64,000 nt of DNA from Hypomesus transpacificus (Eukaryota; Chordata; Actinopteri; Osmeriformes; Osmeridae), in NCBI RefSeq assembly GCF_021917145.1, contig NC_061082.1, forward strand, positions 18,842,413-18,906,412, in the 5' to 3' direction. Numbering within the stretch: position 1 is the first letter of the stretch; each line of letters opens with the position of its first letter. The translations under genes and the position numbers were made by a program. Under the pieces are notes generated by a model. That model saw only the letters and a program-made list of their open reading frames with translations. It was not told the DNA's origin and did no database searches. This document shows positions 48,881 through 64,000 of the stretch, piece after piece.

Positions 48881-48945
48881 TAGTTCTTTCATGTTGAAAC
48901 TTGTACTTTAAAGTTGGAGAGTTGTGGATAAAACGTGAAGCAAAA

Positions 48946-55126
<6,181 letters not shown>

Positions 55127-55395
55127 AGAGGAACGTCTGTCATCACTAAGTCCAAAGTAGCCATCGGGCTTCACAACGTCGAGGATTTGGTTACTGTACG
55201 ATACGATGTTTAGCTAGTCTGCTTTTATTTGAATAGTGTTAAGCCTACTGTGTGTAGACTGATTTATATGGAAATAACTGAGTGTCATTGAGTTACTTTC
55301 TTGTCTGTGACGGTCGACTATTGCAACTCTGTTGTGTTTGTTTGTTATATTTTGGAAACCGTCAGAATAAAGTTAAGCTTATCTTCCAACGCTAT
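55127..55395 (+). other. chrna1: chrna1 3'UTR
   Basis: About 265 bp of A/T-rich sequence from the stop to just past the aataaa at 55366. The cleavage site should fall at about 55380-55400, which is where satellite homology begins. Confidence 0.7.
55366..55371 (+). promoter_or_regulatory. chrna1: Polyadenylation signal (AATAAA) of chrna1
   Basis: Canonical aataaa in gtcagaataaagttaagc, 240 bp after the stop codon. Confidence 0.75.
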
Positions 55396-56024
55396 TCAGG
55401 GCTCTCAAATATTATCAAGAAATCATTACGAGATACAGATCATTATATATACTTATATCATGTGGTTTACAATTCAGGAGGCCCCGCGTCAGCAGAGCAT
55501 CTAAACATTGGTTGATACTCGTAATGTTCCTCTCCACGGAAGTCTTTAGTAAAAGGCGAAAGGCTTGTTCGTAATGAAGAGAAACTGGAGTGTACTATCG
55601 ACTGGAGGAAAGCCGCTGGGGACCCATTCTCGGCCATGACAGTTCAGTCGAGGGTTAGATATGGTGGTGTTTTCAGGACACCCACGCCAGCTCAGCAGTA
55701 AGTAGCCTAGCCACTCACAAACGTGGTTTAAAGCGACAGACGCGCAACATATATATGTCAGTATGTCCAGTAAGATGACTTTGTCTTTGGTCTGCGTACG
55801 CGCGCAAAGCATGATGGGAAGTAAAAGGAACATTTTGGCAACGTATCACTGCTTAACTCAAAACGGGGCTCTCAAGTTCTACCACGAGATAGCCACGAGA
55901 TTATCATTCCGCGTAGTATTTATCCGCACCTCCATGTCATGTTGTTTACAGTTGAGGAGGTCCCGCGTCAGCAGGGCATCTAAAAATTGGTTGATACTCG
56001 TAATGCTCCTCTCCACGGAAGTCT

Positions 56025-56506
56025 TTAGTAAAAGGCGAAAGGCTTGTTCGTATTGAAGAGAAACCGGAGTGTACCACCGACTGGAGGAAAGCCGCTGGGG
56101 ACCCATTCTCGGCCATGACAGTTCAGTCGAGGGTTAGATATGGTGGTGTTTTCAGGACACCCACGCCAGCTCAGCAGTAAGTAGCCTAGCCACTCACAAA
56201 CGTGGTTTACTGTAAAGCGACAGACGCGCAACATATATATGTCAGTATGTCCAGTGAGATGACTTTGTCTTTGGTCTGCGTACGCGCGCAAAGCATGATG
56301 GGAAGTAAACTGAACATTTTAGCAACGTATCACTGCTTAACTCAAAGGGGCTCTCAAGTTCTACCACGAGATAGCCACGAGATCATCACTCCGCGTGGTA
56401 TTTATCCGCACCTCCAAGTCATGTCGTTTACAGTTGAGGAGGCCCCGCGTCAGCAGGGCATCTAAAAATTGGTTGACACTCGTAATGTTCCTCTCCACGG
56501 AAGTCT
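56025..56506. repeat. Representative full satellite unit (482 bp)
   Basis: The order of landmarks is ttagtaaaaggcgaaaggct, gaccgactggaggaaag-type segment, ggttagatatggtggtgttt, gccagctcagcagtaagtag, acatatatatgtcagtatgt, the CpG-rich tctgcgtacgcgcgcaaagc block, catgatgggaagtaaac, ggcaacgtatcactgcttaa, ggctctcaagttctaccacg and gaggccccgcgtcagcaggg. Eight-base palindromes such as atatatat and the CpG-dense block are retained in nearly all full copies. Confidence 0.95.
56287..56304 (-). promoter_or_regulatory. ZNF143/STAF-like site in the satellite unit (one of 15 copies)
   Basis: On the - strand the motif is ttcccatcatgctttgcg, close to the ZNF143 (STAF) binding consensus with core TTCCCA-NNATGC and a downstream YYGCG. 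It sits next to tctgcgtacgcgcgc, which resembles an NRF1 site. The core aagcatgatggga recurs near 55807, 56290, 56773, 57256, 57728, 58870, 59354, 60507, 60995, 61476, 61961, 62433, 62917, 63399 and 63884. Binding is not demonstrated. Confidence 0.5.
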
Positions 56507-57933
56507 TTAGTAAAAGGCGAAAGGCTTGTTCGTAATGAAGAGAAACCGGAGTGTACTACCGACTGGAGGAAAGCCGCTGGGGACCCATTCTCGGCCATGA
56601 CAGTTCAGTCGAGGGTTAGATATGGTGGTGTTTTCAGGACACCCACGCCAGCTCAGCAGTAAGTAGCCTAGCCACTCACAAACGTGGTTTACTGTAAAGC
56701 GACAGACACGCAACATATATATGTCAGTATGTCCAGTAAGATGACTTTGTCTTTGGTCTGCGTACGCGCGCAAAGCATGATGGGATGTAAACGGAACATT
56801 TTGGCAACGTATCACTGCTTAACTCAAAGGGGCTCTCAAGTTCTACCACGAGATAGCCACGAGATTATCATTCCGCGTGGTATTTATCCGCATCTCCAAG
56901 TCATGTCGTTTACAGTTGAGGAGGCCCCGCGTCAGCAGGGCATCTAAAAATTGGTTGATACTCGTAATGTTCCTCTCCACGGAAGTCTTTAGTAAAAGGC
57001 GAAAGGCTTGTTCGTAATGAAGAGAAACCGGAGTGTACTACCGACTGGAGGAAAGCCGCTGGGGACCCATTCTCGGCCATGACAGTTCAGTCGAGGGTTA
57101 GATATGGTGGTGTTTTCAGGACACCCACGCCAGCTCAGCAGTAAGTAGCCTAGCCACTCACAAACGTGGTTTACTGTAAAGCGACAGACGCGCAACATAT
57201 ATATGTCAGTATGTCCAGTAAGATGACTTTGTCTTTGGTCTGCGTACGCGCGCAAAGCATGATGGGAAGTAAACGGAACATTTTGGCAACCTATCACTGC
57301 TTAACTCAAAACGGGGCTCTCAAGTTCTACCCGAGATAATCATTCCACATGTTATTTATCTGCACCTCCATGTCATGTCGTTTACAGTTGAGGAGGCCCC
57401 GCGTCAGCAGGGCATCTAAAAATTGGTTGATACTCGTAATGTTCCTCTCCACGGAAGTCTTTAGTAAAAGGCGAAAGGCTTGTTCGTAATGAAGAGAAAC
57501 CGGAGTGTACTACCGACTGGAGGAAAGCCGCTGGGGACCCCTTCTCGGCCATGACAGTTCAGTCGAGGGTTAGATATGGTGGTGTTTTCAGGACACCCAT
57601 GCCAGCTCAGCAGTAAGTAGCCTAGCCACTCACAAACGCGGTTTACTGTAAAGCGACAGACGCGCAACATATATATGTCAGTATGTCCAGTAAGATGACT
57701 TTGTCTTTGGTCTGCGTACGCGCGCAAAGCATGATGGGAAGTAAACGTAACATTTTGGCAACCTATCACTGCTTAACTCAAAACGGGGCTCTCAAGTTCT
57801 ACCACGAGATAATCATTCCACATGTTATTTATCTGCACCTCCATGTCATGTCGTTTACAGTTGAGGAGGCCCCGCGTCAGCAGGGCATCTAAAAATTGGT
57901 TGATACTCGTAATGTTCCTCTCCACGGAAGTCT

Positions 57934-58603
57934 TTAGTAAAAGGCGAAAGGCTTGTTCGTAATGAAGAGAAACCGGAGTGTACTACCGACTGGAGGAAAG
58001 CCGCTGGGGACCCCTTCTCGGCCATGACAGTTCAGTCGAGGGTTAGATATGGTGGTGTTTTCAGGACACCCACGCCAGCTCTGGCAACGTATCACTGCTT
58101 AACTCAAAGGGGCTCTCAAGTTCTACCACGAGATAGCCACGAGATTATCATTCCGCGTGGTATTTATCCGCACCTCCAAGTCATGTCGTTTACAGTTGAG
58201 GAGGCCCCGCGTCAGCAGGGCATCTAAAAATTGGTTGATACTCGTAATGTTCCTCTCCACGGAAGTCTTTAGTAAAAGGCGAAAGGCTTGTTCGTAATGA
58301 AGAGAAACCGGAGTGTACTACCGACTGGAGGAAAGCCGCTGGGGACCCATTCTCGGCCATGACAGTTCAGTCGAGGGTTAGATATGGTGGTGTTTTCAGG
58401 ACACCCACGCCAGCTCTGGCAACGTATCACTGCTTAACTCAAAGGGGCTCTCAAGTTCTACCACGAGATAGCCACGAGATTATCATTCCGCGTGGTATTT
58501 ATCCACACCTCCAAGTCATGTCGTTTACAGTTAAGGAGGCCCCGCGTCAGCAGGACATCTAAAAATTTGTTGATACTCGTAATGTTCCTCTCCACGGAAG
58601 TCT
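57934..58603. repeat. First pair of 335-bp deletion units
   Basis: Two consecutive 335-bp units (57934-58268, 58269-58603). Both join gccagctc directly to tggcaacgtatc, losing the roughly 149 bp between them that holds the tatatata, NRF1-like and ZNF143-like segments. Confidence 0.95.
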
Positions 58604-59571
58604 TTAGTAAAAGGCGAAAGGCTTGTTCGTAATGAAGAGAAACCGGAGTGTACTACCGACTGGAGGAAAGCCGCTGGGGACCCATTCTCGGCCATGGCAG
58701 TTCAGTCGAGGGTTAGATATGGTGGTGTTTTCAGGACACCCACGCCAGCTCAGCAGTAAGTAGCCTAGCCACTCACAAACGTGGTTTACTGTAAAGCGAC
58801 AGACGCGCAACATATATATGTCAGTATGTCCAGTAAGATGACTTTGTCTTTGGTCTGCGTACGCGCGCAAAGCATGATGGGAAGTAAACGGAACATTTTG
58901 GCAACCTATCACTGCTTAACTCAAAACGGGGCTCTCAAGTTCTACCACGAGATAGCCATGAGACTATCATTCCGCGTGGTATTTATCCGCACCTCCAAGT
59001 CATGTCGTTTACAGTTGAGGAGGCCCCGCGTCAGCAGGGCATCTAAAAATTGGTTGATACTCGTAATGTTCCTCTCCACGGAAGTCTTTAGTAAAAGGCG
59101 AAAGGCTTGTTCGTAATGAAGAGAAACCGTAGTGTACTACCGACTGGAGGAAAGCCGCTGGGGACCCATTCTCGGCCATGACAGTTCAGTCGAGGGTTAG
59201 ATATGGTGGTGTTTTCAGGACACCCACGCCAGCTCAGCAGTAAGTAGCCTAGCCACTCACAAACGTGGTTTACTGTAAAGCGACAGACACGCAACATATA
59301 TATGTCAGTATGTCCAGTAAGATGACTTTGTCTTTGGTCTGCGTACGCGCGCAAAGCATGATGGGAAGTAAACGGAACATTTTGGCAACGTATCACTGCT
59401 TAACTCAAAACGGGGCTCTCAAGTTCTACCACGAGATAGCCACGAGATTATCATTCCGCGTGGTATTTATCCGCACCTCCATGTCATGTCGTTTACAGTT
59501 GAGGAGGCCCCGCGTCAGCAGGGCATCTAAAAATTTGTTGATACTCGTAATGTTCCTCTCCACGGAAGTCT

Positions 59572-60241
59572 TTAGTAAAAGGCGAAAGGCTTGTTCGTAA
59601 TGAAGAGAAACCGGAGTGTACTACCGACTGGAGGAAAGCCGCTGGGGACCCATTCTCGGCCATGACAGTTCAGTCGAGGGTTAGATATGGTGGTGTTTTC
59701 AGGACACCCACGCCAGCTCTGGCAACGTATCACTGCTTAACTCAAAGGGGCTCTCAAGTTCTACCACGAGATAGCCACGAGATTATCATTCCGCGTGGTA
59801 TTTATCCGCACCTCCAAGTCATGTCGTTTACAGTTGAGGAGGCCCCGCGTCAGCAGGGCATCTAAAAATTGGTTGATACTCGTAATGTTCCTCTCCACGG
59901 AAGTCTTTAGTAAAAGGCGAAAGGCTTGTTCGTAATGAAGAGAAACCGGAGTGTACTACCGACTGGAGGAAAGCCGCTGGGGACCCCTTCTCGGCCATGA
60001 CAGTTCAGTCGAGGGTTAGATATGGTGGTGTTTTCAGGACACCCACGCCAGCTCTGGCAATGTATCACAGCTTAACTCAAAGGGTCTCTCAAGTTCTACC
60101 ACGAGATAGCCACGAGATTATCATTCCGCGTGGTATTTATCCCCACCTCCAAGTCATGTCGTTTACAGTTGAGGAGGCCCCGCGTCAACAGGGCATCTAA
60201 AAATTGGTTGATACTCGTAATGATCCTCTCCACGGAAGTCT
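59572..60241. repeat. Second pair of 335-bp deletion units
   Basis: Two more 335-bp units (59572-59906, 59907-60241) with exactly the same junction as the first pair, so all four derive from a single deletion that then spread. Confidence 0.95.
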
Positions 60242-63200
60242 TTAGTAAAAGGCGAAAGGCTTGTTCGTAATGAAGAGAAACCGGAGTGTACTACCGACTG
60301 GAGGAAAGCCGCTGGGGGCCCCTTCTCGGCCATGACAGTTCAGTCGAGGGTTAGATATGGTGGTGTTTTCAGGACACCCACGCCAGCTCAGCAGTAAGTA
60401 GCCTAGCCACTCACAAACGTGGTTTACTGTAAAGCGACAGACGCGCAACATATATATGTCAGTATGTCCAGTAAGATGACTTTGTCTTTGGTCTGCGTAC
60501 GCGCGCAAAGCATGATGGGAAGTAAACGGAACATTTTGGCAACTTATCACTGCTTAACTCAAAGGGGCTCTCAAGTTCTACCACGAGATAGCCACGAGAT
60601 TATCATTCCGCGTGGTATTTATCCGCACCTCCAAGTCATGTAGTTTACAGTTGAGGAGGCCCCGCGTCAGCAGGGCATCTAAAAATTGGTTGATACTCGT
60701 AATGTTCCTCTCCACGGAAGTCTTTAGTAAAAGGCGAAAGGCTTGTTCGTAATGAAGAGAAACCGGAGTGTACCACCTACTGGAGGGAAGCCGCTGGGGA
60801 CCCATTCTCGGCCATGACAGTTCAGTCGAGGGTTAGATATGGTGGTGTTTTCAGGACACCCACGCCAGCTCAGCAGTAAGTAGCATAGCCACTCATCACA
60901 AACGTGGTTTACTGTAAAGCGACAGACGCGCAACATATATATGTCAGTATGTCCAGTAAGATAACTTTGTCTTTGGTCTGCGTACGCGCGCAAAGCATGA
61001 TGGGATGTAAACGGAACATTTTGGCAACGTATCACTGCTTAACTCAAAGGGTCTCTCAAGTTCTACCACGAGATAGCCACGAGATTATCATTCCGCGTGG
61101 TATTTATCCCCACCTCCAAGTCATGTCGTTTACAGTTGAGGAGGCCCCGCGTCAACAGGGCATCTAAAAATTGGTTGATACTCGTAATGTTCCTCTCCAC
61201 GGAAGTCTTTAGTAAAAGGCGAAAGGCTTGTTCGTAATGAAGAGAAACCGGAGTGTACTACCGACTGGAGGAAAGCCGCTGGGGACCCATTCTCGGCCAT
61301 GACAGTTCAGTCGAGGGTTAGATATGGTGGTGTTTTCAGGACACCCACGCCAGCTCAGCAGTAAGTAGCCTAGCCACTCACAAACGTGGTTTACTGTAAA
61401 GCGACAGACGCGCAACATATATATGTCAGTATGTCCAGTAAGATGACTTTGTCTTTGGTCTGCGTACGCGCGCAAAGCATGATGGGAAGTAAACGGAACA
61501 TTTTGGCAACCTATCACTGCTTAACTCAAAACGGGGCTCTCAAGTTCTACCACGAGATAGCCATGAGACTATCATTCCGCGTGGTATTTATCCGCACCTC
61601 CAAGTCATGTCGTTTACAGTTGAGGAGGCCCCGCGTCAGCAGGGCATCTAAAAATTGGTTGATACTCGTAATGTTCCTCTCCACGGAAGTCTTTAGTAAA
61701 AGGCGAAAGGCTTGTTCGTAATGAAGAGAAACCGTAGTGTACTACCGACTGGAGGAAAGCCGCTGGGGACCCATTCTCGGCCATGACAGTTCAGTCGAGG
61801 GTTAGATATGGTGGTGTTTTTAGGACACCCACGCCAGCTCAGCAGTAAGTAGCCTAGCCACTCACAAACGTGGTTTACTGTAAAGCGACAGACGCGCAAC
61901 ATATATATGTCAGTATGTCCAGTAAGATGACTTTGTCTTTGGTCTGCGTACACGCGCAAAGCATGATGGGAAGTAAACGGAACATTTTGGCAACGTATCA
62001 CTGCTTAACTCAAAACGGGGCTCTCGAGTTCTACCACAAGAAAATCATTCCACGTGGTATTTATCTGCACCTCCATGTCATGTCGTTTACAGTTGAGGAG
62101 GCCCCGCGTCAGCAGGGCATCAAAAAATTGGTTGATACTCGTAATGTTCCTCTCCACGGAAGTCTTTAGTAAAAGGCGAAAGGCTGGTTCGTAATGAAGA
62201 GAAACCGGAGTGTACTACCGACTGGAGGAAAGCCGCTGGGGACCCATTCTCGGCCATGACAGTTCAGTCGAGGGTTAGATATGGTGGTGTTTTCAGGACA
62301 CCCACGCCAGCTCAGCAGTAAGTAGCCTAGCCACTCACAAACGTGGTTTACTGTAAAGCGACAGACGCGCAACATATATATGTCAGTATGTCCAGTAAGA
62401 TGACTTTGTCTTTGGTCTGCGTACGCGCGCAAAGCATGATGGGAAGTAAACGGAACATTTTGGCAACCTATCACTGCTTAACTCAAAACGGGGCTCTCAA
62501 GTTCTACCACGAGATAGCCACGAGATTATCATTCCGCGTGGTATTTATCCCCACCTCCAAGTCATGTCGTTTACAGTTGAGGAGGCCCCGCGTCAACAGG
62601 GCATCTAAAAATTGGTTGATACTCGTAATGTTCCTCTCCACGGAAGTCTTTAGTAAAAGGCGAAAGGCTTGTTCGTAATGAAGAGAAACCGGAGTGTACT
62701 ACCGACTGGAGGAAAGCCGCTGGGGACCCATTCTCGGCCATGACAGTTCAGTCGAGGGTTAGATATGGTGGTGTTTTCAGGACACCCACGCCAGCTCAGC
62801 AGTAAGTAGCCTAGCCACTCACAAACGTGGTTTACTGTAAAGCGACAGACGCGCAACATATATATGTCAGTATGTCCAGTAAGATGACTTTGTCTTTGGT
62901 CTGCGTACGCGCGCAAAGCATGATGGGAAGTAAACGGAACATTTTGGCAACCTATCACTGCTTAACTCAAAGGGTCTCTCAAGTTCTACCACGAGATAGC
63001 CACGAGATTATCATTCCGCGTGGTATTTATCCACACCTCCAAGTCATGTCGTTTACAGTTAAGGAGGCCCCGCGTCAGCAGGACATCTAAAAATTTGTTG
63101 ATACTCGTAATGTTCCTCTCCACGGAAGTCTTTAGTAAAAGGCGAAAGGCTTGTTCGTAATGAAGAGAAACCGGAGTGTACTACCGACTGGAGGAAAGCC

Positions 63201-64000
63201 GCTGGGGACCCATTCTCGGCCATGGCAGTTCAGTCGAGGGTTAGATATGGTGGTGTTTTCAGGACACCCACGCCAGCTCAGCAGTAAGTAGCCTAGCCAC
63301 TCACAAACGTGGTTTACTGTAAAGCGACAGACGCGCAACATATATATGTCAGTATGTCCAGTAAGATGACTTTGTCTTTGGTCTGCGTACGCGCGCAAAG
63401 CATGATGGGAAGTAAACGGAACATTTTGGCAACCTATCACTGCTTAACTCAAAACGGGGCTCTCAAGTTCTACCACGAGATAGCCATGAGACTATCATTC
63501 CGCGTGGTATTTATCCGCACCTCCAAGTCATGTCGTTTACAGTTGAGGAGGCCCCGCGTCAGCAGGGCATCTAAAAATTGGTTGATACTCGTAATGTTCC
63601 TCTCCACGGAAGTCTTTAGTAAAAGGCGAAAGGCTTGTTCGTAATGAAGAGAAACCGTAGTGTACTACCGACTGGAGGAAAGCCGCTGGGGACCCATTCT
63701 CGGCCATGACAGTTCAGTCGAGGGTTAGATATGGTGGTGTTTTTAGGACACCCACGCCAGCTCAGCAGTAAGTAGCCTAGCCACTCACAAACGTGGTTTA
63801 CTGTAAAGCGACAGACGCGCAACATATATATGTCAGTATGTCCAGTAAGATGACTTTGTCTTTGGTCTGCGTACACGCGCAAAGCATGATGGGAAGTAAA
63901 CGGAACATTTTGGCAACGTATCACTGCTTAACTCAAAACGGGGCTCTCGAGTTCTACCACAAGAAAATCATTCCACGTGGTATTTATCTGCACCTCCATG

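Larger units (their letters stand above)
55399..64000. repeat. Higher-order satellite array, about 482-bp unit, at least 18.5 copies, continuing beyond the window
   Basis: Anchored on ttagtaaaaggcgaaaggct, unit starts are 55546, 56025, 56507, 56989, 57461, 57934, 58269, 58604, 59088, 59572, 59907, 60242, 60724, 61209, 61693, 62166, 62650, 63132 and 63616. There are three length classes: 479-485 bp (full), 472-473 bp (about 12 bp missing near the agccacgagat segment) and 335 bp (a roughly 149-bp central block missing). Before 55546 lies a partial, clearly more divergent copy from about 55399, as expected at an array edge. Copies are otherwise very similar. Overlapping frames of about 111 (+) and 102 (-) codons recur but start at gtg codons, and the + frame is broken by common 2-bp length variants (aaaacgggg, aaagggg, aaagggt), so I treat the array as non-coding. 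No tRNA, 5S or known fish satellite is recognised in the unit. Confidence 0.97.

Noticed and set aside
55760-63924. Recurring reading frames of about 111 codons (+) and 102 codons (-) in the satellite units
   Set aside because: They begin at gtg codons. The + frame is broken in many units by 2-bp length variants, the two frames overlap antiparallel, and there is no family resemblance. They persist because the copies are near-identical.
55399-64000. Satellite as a CRISPR array, 5S rRNA or tRNA gene cluster
   Set aside because: The units are long and contiguous without unique spacers, the genome is a vertebrate's, and no 5S or tRNA internal promoter is present.

Overview
The window is nuclear DNA from a ray-finned fish (teleost). 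Three multi-exon genes in the order atf2 - chn1 - chrna1, all on the + strand, reproduce the head-to-tail neighbourhood ATF2-CHN1-CHRNA1 of human 2q31. Codon use and splice sites are vertebrate. The background is rich in fish-type simple repeats (CT, GT and long C/G runs), a V-SINE-like tRNA-derived SINE and hAT-type MITEs. I cannot name the species.

Layout. 1-9.6 kb has no exon I recognise: a 29-bp minisatellite, CT/GA arrays and otherwise single-copy DNA, ending at a 100-N assembly gap (9629-9728). 10.1-18.9 kb holds the 3' half of atf2: a proline-rich exon, the bZIP basic-region exon, the leucine-zipper exon, the terminal exon and a long 3'UTR. The introns are full of minisatellites, and two of the GC-rich exons show frame problems in C runs. 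19.3-21.4 kb carries, on the - strand and convergent with atf2, a single-exon LRR-FN3 transmembrane protein gene with one apparent frame break. 21.8-22.3 kb has two small palindromic hAT-like MITEs, one with perfect 8-bp target duplications. 22.3-35.3 kb is gene-free as far as I can read, with one minisatellite, one full-length SINE and one L2-type tail. 35.3-46.1 kb is chn1, in its alpha1-chimaerin form: 7 coding exons and 334 aa, with C1 and RhoGAP domains. 48.7-55.4 kb is chrna1, the muscle nicotinic receptor alpha1 subunit: 9 coding exons and 457 aa, complete. From about 55.4 kb to the window end runs a higher-order tandem satellite of about 482-bp units that begins within about 30 bp of the chrna1 polyadenylation signal.

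How the parts relate. atf2 encodes a stress-kinase-responsive bZIP factor, chn1 a diacylglycerol-responsive Rac-GAP of neurons, and chrna1 the ligand-binding subunit of the neuromuscular junction receptor. They are syntenic neighbours, not a pathway or operon.

The most unusual object is the satellite. Each full unit carries a CpG-rich block with a ZNF143/STAF-like site and an NRF1-like site. Paired 335-bp variants have lost exactly that block, and multi-unit blocks recur almost unchanged. This is a candidate for a promoter-derived or factor-binding satellite. No coding capacity is credible in it.
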